64,000 nt of DNA from Pseudomonadota bacterium (GTDB taxonomy: Bacteria; Pseudomonadota; Alphaproteobacteria; Rhodospirillales; Magnetospirillaceae). The notes under the pieces are model-generated. The model was not told the origin of the DNA and ran no database searches. It saw only the letters and a list, made by a program, of their open reading frames with translations. The first letter of the stretch is position 1; each line of letters opens with the position of its first letter. Below, piece by piece: positions 27,478-35,727 of the stretch. The stretch spans positions 102,575 through 166,574 of the forward strand of contig JAJYTF010000007.1 in NCBI GenBank assembly GCA_021793155.1. Reading direction: 5' to 3'. A program made the position numbers and the translations under genes.

Positions 27478-28096
27478 CATTACGATCCATGTGATTGATG
27501 ACGATGCGACGTTTCGCGCCTCGCTGAGGGCGATGCTCGAGACCAATGGATTCGTTGTCATCGAATACGGCGATGGGGATGCCTTTCTCGAGGCGATCAC
27601 CCCATCGCCGCAGGGATGCGCGCTGATCGACGTCAGGATGCCGGGAATGGACGGCTTCGCCCTCCAACGGCACTTGCACGACCAGGGCATCGAGATTCCG
27701 GTGATCGTAATCACCGGGGCCGCCGACATTCCCACCGCCGTCCGGGCCATGAAGGCCGGTGCCGTCGATTTTCTGGAAAAGCCGTTCCATCCATCGGCGC
27801 TCATCGACGCGATAAAATCGGCGCACAGCCGCAGCACCAATCAGGCCGGCAGTGAACCGGAAATCGCCGCATTCCGCGCAAGGCTGGCCCAACTGACCGA
27901 ACGTGAACGGGAAATCCTTGAGGGCATCGTGGCAGGTCTTCCGTTCAAGATCATCGCTCACCGGCTGGGGATCAGTCCCCGCACCGTCGAGGTGCACCGT
28001 GCGCATATCGGCGAAAAGCTGGGGGTGAGCGGACTGTCCAATCTGGTCAGGTTCGCACTCGCCGCCTCGGTCGTAAGCGGCCCGAAATGGCGGTAG
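27470..28096 (+). CDS. FixJ-family response regulator
   Basis: A 208-residue regulator with a receiver (Asp9-Asp12 acidic cluster, phospho-acceptor Asp54 in ALIDVRMPGMDG, Lys in FLEKPFHP) and a LuxR/FixJ HTH (LTEREREILEGIVAGLPFK, then GISPRTVEVHRAHIGEKLGV). It overlaps the REC-PAS kinase by eight bases and is the expected DNA-binding output of the four-gene relay. Target genes are unknown. A tandem repeat follows the stop after four bases. Confidence 0.93.
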   Translation: MHDITIHVIDDDATFRASLRAMLETNGFVVIEYGDGDAFLEAITPSPQGCALIDVRMPGMDGFALQRHLHDQGIEIPVIVITGAADIPTAVRAMKAGAVDFLEKPFHPSALIDAIKSAHSRSTNQAGSEPEIAAFRARLAQLTEREREILEGIVAGLPFKIIAHRLGISPRTVEVHRAHIGEKLGVSGLSNLVRFALAASVVSGPKWR

Positions 28097-28100
28097 GTCA

Positions 28101-28164
28101 CCGGCTCGCTCGAAGGCCGGCTCACTCGAAGGCCGGCTCACTCGAAGGCCGGCTCACTAGAAGG
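28101..28164. repeat. Four tandem copies of a 16-base unit
   Basis: The unit CCGGCTCACTCGAAGG occurs four times head to tail (28101, 28117, 28133, 28149). Copies 2 and 3 are identical; copy 1 has G for A at one place and copy 4 has A for C. It starts four bases after the FixJ-like stop. No spacers exist, so it is not CRISPR. It is a minisatellite that could vary in copy number. Confidence 0.9.
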
Positions 28165-28351
28165 ATCGAGCGCATCAAGGCCGAGTGGCGCTTGAGCATC
28201 GGCAGGCGCGAAAGCGCCCGACGCAACTGAAAAGCCTGTTACTATGAACCATTTGATTGGTGTATGCCACTAGGTAAATCACCTTACAGCCACGGACCGC
28301 GCGTTGCCCTAATCTTGTTTCGGTACAAACCTCGGGAGCGAAAGAGACTTC

Positions 28352-28741
28352 GTGCCGGAGACCGAGACAATTGTAGCCATCGTCGACGACGACGACGGAA
28401 TGCGGCGGTCGATCCGTGCATTATTGGAAGTCGCCGGCTTTGCCACCCGTTGCTACGAGTCAGCCGAAGCGTTTCTTGCTGACCGCGAGGCCATTGACCG
28501 CTCGTCCGTCCTGATCGTGGATCACAATCTCGGAGACATCAGCGGTCTCGAGCTGATCCGCATCGTGGCTTCGCATCCCGAGCACCCCGCCATTCTGTTG
28601 ATTTCCGCCGCCCTGACCCCGCAGATTGCCGATGCGGCGATAGCAGCAGGTGCAGCATGGGCAAGTAGCAAGCCTGTACCACCTCAGGACTTTATAACAT
28701 TCGTCACATCTGCGCCTCGACGGCGCGATACACGGATGTAA
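28352..28741 (+). CDS. Stand-alone FixJ-like receiver domain
   Basis: A 129-residue receiver resembling the N-terminal half of FixJ/TodT regulators, with no HTH. The acidic pocket is VDDDDG (Asp12-Asp15), the phospho-acceptor Asp57 is in LIVDHNLGDISG, and Lys107 is in SSKPVPP. It starts at GTG 28352 with AGAGA upstream. Being alone and following the four-gene relay by 256 bases, it could be a phosphate sink or a competitor for the FixL-like kinase. Possibly the remnant of a longer regulator; the 190 bases that follow show no HTH coding. Confidence 0.82.
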   Translation: MPETETIVAIVDDDDGMRRSIRALLEVAGFATRCYESAEAFLADREAIDRSSVLIVDHNLGDISGLELIRIVASHPEHPAILLISAALTPQIADAAIAAGAAWASSKPVPPQDFITFVTSAPRRRDTRM

Positions 28742-28894
28742 CAACGAAAGTGCCTCTACCACAGCGGAATACGGGTTTCACCTTATTGGTCTGTCAGACC
28801 CAGATTCTTCGCCATTTTTGATTCGGCGGCGGCGCCCCTAAGTAGATCATCTTATTTAGCGGAAAACTTCAAATCGGCATCCTTCATCTGGTGG

Positions 28895-28909
28895 TTGCGA
28901 CGGTCGCAA
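28895..28909. promoter_or_regulatory. Palindrome TTGCGAC-G-GTCGCAA upstream of the XRE gene
   Basis: A perfect 7-bp inverted repeat about a central G, ending 22 bases before the XRE-family start codon. Size and position fit an operator for autoregulation. Because TCCTTTT follows, a terminator for the upstream receiver gene is an alternative reading. Confidence 0.45.
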
Positions 28910-28931
28910 TCCTTTTGGATGAAGAAGAGCT

Positions 28932-29291
28932 ATGGACATCTCATACGATGGAAAGAAAGAGGCCGACCGCTTTATCGGTCAAAGGATCCGCGAAGAGCGC
29001 ATCAAAAGAGGCATGACCCAGTCCGAGTTGGCCAAGCGCATAGGAATTACCTATCAGCAGGCCCACAAGTATGAGCGAGGCGTCAATGGAACTTCAGTCT
29101 CTCGCCTTCTCCAGATCGCTTCCATCCTCGGCATCGATATTACCGAACTCTTGCCCAACATCGACGACGCCCGCACCCCCATGCCCGTCGCCCGCGCCGA
29201 CCTGGAACTGGCCCGCAACTTCAGCCGCGTCAGAGATCCTCGACGCCGTCTGGCGATTAGCCAACTGGTGCGCGCGATGGCTGCGGACTAG
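28932..29291 (+). CDS. XRE-family helix-turn-helix transcriptional regulator
   Basis: A 119-residue DNA-binding protein. The Cro/C1-type HTH spans about residues 15-70: IGQRIREERIKRGMTQSELAKRIG, then YQQAHKYERGVNGTSVSRLLQIASILGIDI. The C-terminal tail (LARNFSRVRDPRRRLAISQLVRAMA) is typical of a small alphaproteobacterial group that often sits by motility or signalling genes. The start is ATG with GAAGAAG upstream. It precedes the PAS-GGDEF-EAL gene by four bases, so it may control and be co-expressed with it. A perfect palindrome upstream may be its own operator. Confidence 0.9.
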   Translation: MDISYDGKKEADRFIGQRIREERIKRGMTQSELAKRIGITYQQAHKYERGVNGTSVSRLLQIASILGIDITELLPNIDDARTPMPVARADLELARNFSRVRDPRRRLAISQLVRAMAAD

Positions 29292-29295
29292 ATCC

Positions 29296-31116
29296 ATGAC
29301 ATACCCCCGGATCAGGGAGCGGTTGGACCAGGGCAAGGCCGATAGGCAAGATGCCCTGGGCTTGATCGCCCACGGCCACGGCCGATCCGAATTGTCCCTG
29401 GATCCGGAGACAAGCCTGCAAATCGCCGGCGAACTGTTCACCCATTCGCACAATGCCATCACGATCACCGACACCCACGGCACGATCATCGCGGTGAACG
29501 ACAGCTTTACCCGCATCACCGGCTACGGCCGGGCCGACGCCGTTGGTCAGAATCCCCGGATCCTCAAATCGGGCCGCCATGATGCCCATTTCTACGCCGC
29601 CCTATGGCAAGCCCTCGCCGACGATGGCTATTGGGCCGGAGAAATCTGGAACCGGAGAAAGGACGGCGAGGAGTATACCGAATGGCTCACCATCACCGCG
29701 ATTCGCGATTCCTTCGGCCGAACAACGCATTATGTCGGTTTGTTCACCGACGTCAGCCTGGCGGGGGATTACCAGCGGCAGGTCGAATACATCGCCTACC
29801 ACGACACATTGACCGGGCTGCCCAATCGCGCGTTGCTGGTCGACCGTCTGCGGCACTGCATCGTCCAAGCCCAACGGCACAGCGATTCCCTGGCCGTCGT
29901 CTATGTCGGGCTCGATGATTTCAAGACGGTGAACGACCTTCATGGGCGGGAAGTGGGCGACGCCCTGCTGGTCGCCCTGTCGCAGCGCATGACGGCGGCA
30001 CTCCGCGATGGCGACATCTTTGCCCGCGTCGGCGGCGACGAGTTCGTTGCCGTATTGACCGACCTCGAACTGCCGCAGGACTGGGAGGATACCGTCAGCC
30101 GTCTGATGGCGGCGGCGTCCCAGCCCATAGTGGTTCAATGCCGCACCATCCAGATCTCGGCCAGCGTCGGTGTGGCGTTGTTCCCGCAGGACGAAAGCTA
30201 TGCCGACCTGCTGCTCCGTCACGCTGATCAAGCCATGTATTCAGCCAAGCAAGCCGGCAAAAACCGCTGCAGCCTGTTCGACGTCGCACAAGACGAAGCC
30301 CTGCGAACCCAGCGCAAAGGCGTCGATCGGATCGCCAAGGCCCTGGCCCAGCGCGAGTTCGTTCTGCATTTCCAACCCAAGGTGGACCTCGGCAGCGGCG
30401 CTCTGGTCGGCGTCGAGGCCCTGATCCGCTGGCAACATCCCGAAAGAGGCCTGGTCTATCCTGCCGATTTTCTTCCCCTCATCGAAGACCATGAGCTCGA
30501 TCTCGACCTTGGCGAATGGGTGATCGACGCCGCACTCGAACAGATGACCGAATGGCGCTCGATGGGGCGGGTCATACCGGTGAGCGTGAATGTCGGGGCC
30601 GGGCATTTGCAGCGATCCGATTTCCCGGTGCGCCTGCAAAGGCTGATGGCGGCCTACCCCGCCGTTCCGCCCACCGACCTGGAACTGGAAGTCCTGGAAT
30701 CGACCGCGCTGGGTGATATCGACCTGGTCAGCGAGGTCATGCGGTCCTGCTGCGCCATGGGAATACGCTTCGCCCTCGACGATTTCGGCACCGGCTATTC
30801 ATCGCTGGCCCATCTTCGTTATCTCCCGGCGGCAAGCTTGAAAATCGACCGGCAGTTCGTCTGCAACATGCTGAACGATGCGAACGACCGGGCAATCGTC
30901 AGCGGCGTGATCGGTCTGGCCAAGGTATTCGAGCGTGGGGTCATTGCCGAAGGCGTCGAGACCGCCGCCCATGCGGAAGAATTGCGGGCGCTGGGTTGCA
31001 CGATGGCGCAGGGCTATGGCATCGCTCGCCCGATGCCGGCATCGGAGCTGCTGCGATGGGTGGATGACCGGCAGTCCCGCATGCCGGCAGCCGGCATCAT
31101 GGAAGGAATGATTTGA
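29296..31116 (+). CDS. PAS-GGDEF-EAL cyclic-di-GMP signalling protein
   Basis: A 606-residue soluble protein. The PAS domain (about residues 40-160) has NAITITDTHGTIIAVNDSFTRITGY; a PAC segment follows. The GGDEF domain (about 165-330) keeps an intact GGDEF at residues 246-250, although the entry motif is DTLTGLPNR as expected for active enzymes. The EAL domain (about 345-595) has EAL at 374-376, DDFGTGYSSLAHLRYLP and the late EGVET motif. Both cyclase and phosphodiesterase activity are possible; in such hybrids usually one dominates. There is no membrane segment. The start, ATG 29296, is four bases after the XRE gene. Confidence 0.92.
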   Translation: MTYPRIRERLDQGKADRQDALGLIAHGHGRSELSLDPETSLQIAGELFTHSHNAITITDTHGTIIAVNDSFTRITGYGRADAVGQNPRILKSGRHDAHFYAALWQALADDGYWAGEIWNRRKDGEEYTEWLTITAIRDSFGRTTHYVGLFTDVSLAGDYQRQVEYIAYHDTLTGLPNRALLVDRLRHCIVQAQRHSDSLAVVYVGLDDFKTVNDLHGREVGDALLVALSQRMTAALRDGDIFARVGGDEFVAVLTDLELPQDWEDTVSRLMAAASQPIVVQCRTIQISASVGVALFPQDESYADLLLRHADQAMYSAKQAGKNRCSLFDVAQDEALRTQRKGVDRIAKALAQREFVLHFQPKVDLGSGALVGVEALIRWQHPERGLVYPADFLPLIEDHELDLDLGEWVIDAALEQMTEWRSMGRVIPVSVNVGAGHLQRSDFPVRLQRLMAAYPAVPPTDLELEVLESTALGDIDLVSEVMRSCCAMGIRFALDDFGTGYSSLAHLRYLPAASLKIDRQFVCNMLNDANDRAIVSGVIGLAKVFERGVIAEGVETAAHAEELRALGCTMAQGYGIARPMPASELLRWVDDRQSRMPAAGIMEGMI

Positions 31117-31135
31117 CTGAATAGCAATCAGTCAA
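31113..31135. promoter_or_regulatory. Inverted repeat TTGACTG...CAGTCAA between the EAL and LysR genes
   Basis: A perfect 7-bp repeat with a nine-base spacer overlaps the stop of the EAL gene and ends 13 bases before the LysR start codon. It could be a terminator stem, but it lacks GC content and a T run, or a LysR-type binding site, although T-N11-A is not well formed. Confidence 0.35.
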
Positions 31136-31148
31136 ATATCGAATAGGG

Positions 31149-32078
31149 ATGGACCTTCGCACCCTCCGCGCTTTCGTCGAAGTCGTGCGCCAGGGAGGCT
31201 TCTCCCAGGCCGCCAAGACCGTGTTCGCCACCCAGTCGACGATCAGCAAGGCGGTCCGCCAGTTGGAAGAGGAGCTGGGCCTGCCGCTGCTGGATCGGAT
31301 CGGCCATCGCAGCAACATGACCGCCGCCGGGCAGATCGTCTTTCGCCGCGCGGTGGCGATGCTGGCCGAGCGAGACGATCTGATCGCCGAGTTGGACGAA
31401 CTGCGGGGCCTGAAGCGCGGCGTGCTGCGCCTCGGGCTGCCGGCCATCGGCTCCCATACCCTGTTCGCCCCGATGTTCACCGTCTACCGAAGCCGCTATC
31501 CCGGCATCGACATCCGGCTGGTGGAGCAGGGCAGCAAGCGGCTGGAAGAGCTGGTGCTGGACGGTGAGTTGGATCTTGCGGCATCGCTGCTGCCGGTGCC
31601 GGCGGAATTCGCCTGGCAGGAGGTGCGCCACGAGCCGCTCGACCTGCTGGTGTGCGCCGACCATCCGCTATCGGGCCGCGGGCGGGTAGCGCTGGCTGAA
31701 CTGGCCGCCGAGCCGTTCATCCTGTTCGGCGAGGGGTTCGCCCTCAACCCGATCATCCTGGAGGCTTGCCGCCGCAGCGGCTTCCAGCCGGCCGTCGTCA
31801 CCCGTTCCAGCCAGATCGATTTCATCATCGAACTGGTCGCCAGCGGCCTGGGCATCGGCTTCCTGCCGCGGATGATCGCCCGCCAGCGGCACCATGACGG
31901 CGTGCGACACATGGCCGTTGCCGATCACGGCATGGACTGGCATATCGCCCTGATCTGGCGGAAAGGCAGCTATCTGCCCCATGCAGCCCGGGCCTGGGTG
32001 GACCTGGCCGAGGAGATGCGGGCGGGGCCAGCGAGTTCCCCCTTCCGTCCGGATCCTGGCCGTTTCCGGCATCAATGA
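31149..32078 (+). CDS. LysR-family transcriptional regulator
   Basis: A 309-residue regulator with an N-terminal winged HTH (LRTLRAFVEVVRQGGFSQAAKTVFATQSTISKAVRQLEEE, shown here by its first and last parts only) and a periplasmic-binding-like effector domain from about residue 90 to 295 (LRLGLPAIGSHTLFAPMF through ASGLGIGFLPRM). It is of the CynR/CbbR-like size. There is no divergent partner gene; it follows the EAL gene by 33 bases and precedes the Sco gene, so its target cannot be inferred. SD is weak (AGGG). Confidence 0.9.
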   Translation: MDLRTLRAFVEVVRQGGFSQAAKTVFATQSTISKAVRQLEEELGLPLLDRIGHRSNMTAAGQIVFRRAVAMLAERDDLIAELDELRGLKRGVLRLGLPAIGSHTLFAPMFTVYRSRYPGIDIRLVEQGSKRLEELVLDGELDLAASLLPVPAEFAWQEVRHEPLDLLVCADHPLSGRGRVALAELAAEPFILFGEGFALNPIILEACRRSGFQPAVVTRSSQIDFIIELVASGLGIGFLPRMIARQRHHDGVRHMAVADHGMDWHIALIWRKGSYLPHAARAWVDLAEEMRAGPASSPFRPDPGRFRHQ

Positions 32079-32159
32079 TTATCTGAATGGAGTTGTGCAG
32101 GCATCAATCACGGCGTCAGCCGCTCGCAGGACTGCCGCCGGCAACCGAACTGACATCGG

Positions 32160-32825
32160 ATGAGGCACCAGGCTCGATTCCTCGCCACGACATGGCGCGT
32201 CACACTCCTCTGTGCAGGTTTGACCGCCTGCAATTCGGGCAAGCCCGGACAAGCCATCGACGTCAAGGACGCACTTCCCCCATTGTGCTTCTCCCTGACC
32301 AGGGCAAGCGACGGCAGGGCCGTCACTGCCGCGGACTTCAAGGGAAAGGTCGCTCTGCTCTACTTCGGGTATACCGGCTGCTCGGACAGCTGCCCGACGA
32401 CGCTGCTCGATCTGACGGAGGCACTGAAGCGGCTTGGCGGAGATGCCGACAAGGTGCGGATCCTGTTCGTCTCCGTCGATCCCCTGCACGACACGCTGCC
32501 TGTCCTCAAGCGGTACGGAGCGCAGTTCGGTCCCCAGGTGGTTGGCCTGAGGGGCAGCGATGATCATTTGGCGGCGGTCGCTCGGCGCTACCGGGCCGCC
32601 TATGCGGTGACGGACCCGGACCGCTGGTATGATTACCAGGTGTCCCATTCCAACTCGGTCTATGTGTTCGACGCGTCGGGGGCGGCCCGCTTGCTGATCC
32701 CGGCCCTCGACCTCTCCCACGACGCCGACGGCATCGCGCGGGAGCTGCGACGGATCATCGCGGAAACTCCGCACCCCCCTCGACAGCCTTCATCGCAGCC
32801 TCTTCATCCAGCCGCATCCAGTTGA
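32160..32825 (+). CDS. Sco1/SenC/PrrC-family copper chaperone lipoprotein
   Basis: A 221-residue lipoprotein with lipobox LTAC (Cys24) and a thioredoxin-fold Sco domain. The copper-binding CxxxC is Cys74-SDS-Cys78 and the third ligand is His163 in VSHSNSVYVFD. Sco proteins deliver copper to the CuA centre of cytochrome c oxidase or act as redox sensors. The C terminus (HPPRQPSSQPLHPAASS) overlaps, in antisense, the end of the CtaG-type gene by 71 bases and may be an extension by read-through. The neighbouring oxidase-assembly gene supports a role in terminal-oxidase copper supply, although no oxidase subunits are in the window. Confidence 0.9.
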   Translation: MRHQARFLATTWRVTLLCAGLTACNSGKPGQAIDVKDALPPLCFSLTRASDGRAVTAADFKGKVALLYFGYTGCSDSCPTTLLDLTEALKRLGGDADKVRILFVSVDPLHDTLPVLKRYGAQFGPQVVGLRGSDDHLAAVARRYRAAYAVTDPDRWYDYQVSHSNSVYVFDASGAARLLIPALDLSHDADGIARELRRIIAETPHPPRQPSSQPLHPAASS

Positions 32826-33711
32826 GGACGACGAGGATGGCGACGGCGCTCATCATGGTCATCGGAATCCAGGTGATGATGCCGCCGATGCTCTGGTCCG
32901 TCGCCGGGCTCATATCGGTGAACGCCCGCCCGCAAAACGCGTAATAGGGATAAAGGTCGCGGCCGACGAACGTGATGAACGCCCCCAGGACGATCTGCGG
33001 CACCATCACCGACAGCGCCACCAGGACGCGCACGGCATAGGAAAGGCGGGCGGGCGGGGAAGGGCGGGAATCGACCACCAGAGACCAGAACAGGATGCCG
33101 TCGAGCACCATGCTCCAGTTCATCACCCAGAACAGGCGGTCGTCCAGCATCGCCGTGAAATGGACCGACGGTATCAGCCACAGAGCCAGCAGGCCGAAGA
33201 ACAATGCCGGCGCCACGACGGGGTGCTGAAGGACGCCGACGAGCCGTGTCACCGGGCGGATCCTGGTCAGCGCCGCCAGTCTTGCCGGCATCCCGCGGCG
33301 GATCGCCTCGCCCGGCATGGCGAGTGCCATCAGGAACGGCCCCAGATGGTGCATCGCCAAGTGCTGAAGCCGATTGACGAAGAACATATGCTCGGCAAGG
33401 TACAGGTAATGGGTCTGCAGGACGCCATAGATCAGCGTCATCCCGGCCAGCAACGAGGCGATGCGCCAGGCGCCGGGGCGCTCGGCCGCCGCCAGGCGCG
33501 ACCGCCCGCGGAAGAACCATCGGAGAATGAACGCCATTCCGCAGAAGGCCAGCCAGGAAAACTCCCACGGCATGATGAAGGGGAGATGGGCCGGATGGGC
33601 CCGGCACAGCCAATCGACCACGACGCCGACGGCGATGACTCCGCCGGCGAAAAGCCATTCGCCACGCACGGCCGAAGGCTCGGGGCGGCTGGGCCATGCT
33701 ATGGATGCCAT
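32755..33711 (-). CDS. CtaG-type (caa3_CtaG family) cytochrome c oxidase assembly membrane protein
   Basis: A 318-residue protein with about nine membrane helices and several histidines in the membrane (THYLYLAEHMFFVNRLQHLAMHHLGP is the family core, with AMPGE after it). The family is the CtaG/YppC group linked to copper insertion in caa3-type oxidases, distinct from Cox11. The frame is open to 33765; ATG 33711 (MASIAWPS) is preferred because the bases upstream look like a dispersed 'attgcgagcga' intergenic motif. It converges on the Sco gene with a 71-base overlap, suggesting linked function but opposite transcription. Confidence 0.82.
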   Translation of the reverse strand: MASIAWPSRPEPSAVRGEWLFAGGVIAVGVVVDWLCRAHPAHLPFIMPWEFSWLAFCGMAFILRWFFRGRSRLAAAERPGAWRIASLLAGMTLIYGVLQTHYLYLAEHMFFVNRLQHLAMHHLGPFLMALAMPGEAIRRGMPARLAALTRIRPVTRLVGVLQHPVVAPALFFGLLALWLIPSVHFTAMLDDRLFWVMNWSMVLDGILFWSLVVDSRPSPPARLSYAVRVLVALSVMVPQIVLGAFITFVGRDLYPYYAFCGRAFTDMSPATDQSIGGIITWIPMTMMSAVAILVVLNWMRLDEEAAMKAVEGGAEFPR

Positions 33712-33822
33712 GACGTCGCTCGCAATGACTCCGCCCAGGGTACTAATGACAACCGGATGAGTCATTACATGGGGATCGCCGGCCCGCCCGCCACGGGCAT
33801 AGGGTCGGGAAGGAGTGGAGTC

Positions 33823-35727
33823 TCAGCTTCCGGCAACCGCGACTTCGGCCATGAATGGTCGATCGGGCGTTTTCCGTGCCGGGTCGCGCTTTTGCGCCTC
33901 GATCAGCACATCGCGGGCGATCGGCGCGGCGACGGCGCCACCCTCGCCACCGATCAGTCCCCCGTGTTCGACGACGACCGAGCAGACATAGCGAGGGTTG
34001 TCGAAGGGCGCAAAGGCGATGAACAGCGCATGATCGCGGTATTTCCACGGCACACTGATGCCGGTCAGGTGGCCATGTTCGCGCTCGGCCGCGGAAATAT
34101 GGTGGACTTGGGCGGTCCCGGTCTTGCCGCCCATGAGCATCGACGGATCTTCGATACGGGCGTGATAAGCGGTGCCGCCCTGCTCGTTGACCACTCCATA
34201 CATGCCGTTGAGCACAAGGTCGATATGATCCCGGTCCAGCGCCAGCGGCGTGAAACCGGCGGCAGGGGCCTTTTCCGCCGGATCGCCGGCCTTCATGACG
34301 CCGTGCGGACGGACCAACCGCGGCCGCACCTCGACCCCGGTGACCAGCCGCGCCGCATAGGTGCAGAGCTGCAGCGGGGTGACGGAAATGTAGCTCTGTC
34401 CTATGCCGCAGCTGATGGTTTCGCCGCGCTGCCACGAGACCCCCGTCGTCGCCTTCTTCCAGGCCGTCGTCGGGATCAGGCCGGCGCGTTCGCCGGGGAT
34501 CTCGATGCCCAAGGTCTCGCCCAAGCCGAACCGCCGGGCCATCGCCGCCATGCGGTCAATGCCCAGCAGGTTGGCCAGGTTGTAGAAGAAGACGTCGCAG
34601 GACTCCTTGATGGCGCGGCGCACGGAAAGATGGCCGTGCCCCCCTTTCTTCCAGCAATGGAATACGGTGTCGCCGAGATGAAAGGTCCCCGGGCAGAAGA
34701 ATTCGGTGTCGGCGGAGATTACCCCGTCCTCCAATCCGGCAACGGCCATCAGCGGCTTGAATGTCGAGCCCGGTGCATAGATACCGCTGATTGACTTGTT
34801 GCTCAGCGGCCGTTGCGGATCGGTGACCAGATCCTTCCATTCGGCCGAGCTGAGACCGGCGCTGAACGCGGTAGGGTCGTAGCTGGGCGTTGACACCAGC
34901 GCCAGGACCTCGCCCGTCCAGGCGTCCATGACCACGCAGGAGGCGCTTCCCTGAGCGGCGCAGGCCCGTTCCGCCGCATCCTGCAGCGCCATGTCGACGC
35001 CAAGCACGACATTGTGGCCGGGCGTGCCTGCCTTGCGGGCAAGCTCGCGTACCACGCGGCCGACGGCATTGACCTCGAGCTGGCTGGTTCCGGCGACGCC
35101 ACGCAATTCCAAATCATAAGCCTTCTCGATGCCGTTTCGGCCGACGCGGAAATCAGGCAATTCGAGCAGCGGGTCGTCGCCGGTCAGGTCATTTTCACCC
35201 ACCGCCGCCACATAGCCCACCAGATGGGACGCGGTCTTGCCGAAGGGGTAGGTCCGGGTCAGTCCCTGAGCGCTGGAAACGCCCGGCAACTGGAAGGTAT
35301 TGAGCTCGATGCGCGCCATTTCGTTCCAGCTCAGCTTGTCGCAGACGACCACCGGCACGAATTTGTGCTTGCGCCGCACCTCGCGCATTACCCGCCGCCG
35401 CTCGCTGTCGGTAATCGGGATGAGCTTGGCCAACGCGTCCAGCGTCGCCGAGACGTTGCCCGCCTGTTCGGCAACCACTTCCACACGATAGGTCGGCGCA
35501 TTGGTCGCCATCTCCACGCCGAAACGATCGAGGATATGGCCACGCGGCGGCGCCAGGATCCGGATGCTGATCCGATTCTTGTCCGACAGCATCGTATAGC
35601 GCCCGGCTTCCAGGACTTGCAGGTAGTAGAGCCGCCCCGCGAGGACGCCAATCAGGGCAAGCTTTCCACCGCCCAAAGCCAAGGCACGGCGAGAGATGAG
35701 TCGAGGTTTCGAAGGCTCACGCGACAT
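33823..35727 (-). CDS. mrdA: Penicillin-binding protein 2 (transpeptidase of cell elongation)
   Basis: A 634-residue class B penicillin-binding protein: one N-terminal membrane anchor (about residues 18-37), a pedestal with the PRGHILDRFG motif, and a transpeptidase domain with Ser321-TF-Lys324, Ser376-Cys-Asp378 and Lys535-Thr-Gly537. The SCD form of motif 2 is normal for PBP2. It cross-links lateral-wall peptidoglycan with RodA. Here it stands alone, with no mreBCD or rodA adjacent, so it may be a second PBP2. The start, ATG 35727, removes 18 extra residues of the open frame. A hairpin-rich gap lies upstream. Confidence 0.92.
   Translation of the reverse strand: MSREPSKPRLISRRALALGGGKLALIGVLAGRLYYLQVLEAGRYTMLSDKNRISIRILAPPRGHILDRFGVEMATNAPTYRVEVVAEQAGNVSATLDALAKLIPITDSERRRVMREVRRKHKFVPVVVCDKLSWNEMARIELNTFQLPGVSSAQGLTRTYPFGKTASHLVGYVAAVGENDLTGDDPLLELPDFRVGRNGIEKAYDLELRGVAGTSQLEVNAVGRVVRELARKAGTPGHNVVLGVDMALQDAAERACAAQGSASCVVMDAWTGEVLALVSTPSYDPTAFSAGLSSAEWKDLVTDPQRPLSNKSISGIYAPGSTFKPLMAVAGLEDGVISADTEFFCPGTFHLGDTVFHCWKKGGHGHLSVRRAIKESCDVFFYNLANLLGIDRMAAMARRFGLGETLGIEIPGERAGLIPTTAWKKATTGVSWQRGETISCGIGQSYISVTPLQLCTYAARLVTGVEVRPRLVRPHGVMKAGDPAEKAPAAGFTPLALDRDHIDLVLNGMYGVVNEQGGTAYHARIEDPSMLMGGKTGTAQVHHISAAEREHGHLTGISVPWKYRDHALFIAFAPFDNPRYVCSVVVEHGGLIGGEGGAVAAPIARDVLIEAQKRDPARKTPDRPFMAEVAVAGS

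Noticed and set aside
28101-28164. CRISPR array
   Set aside because: The 16-base units are directly adjacent without spacers and no cas gene is present.
33160-34794. 544-codon plus-strand open frame over the CtaG-type and PBP2 genes
   Set aside because: It is antisense to two well-supported genes and shows no recognisable fold.
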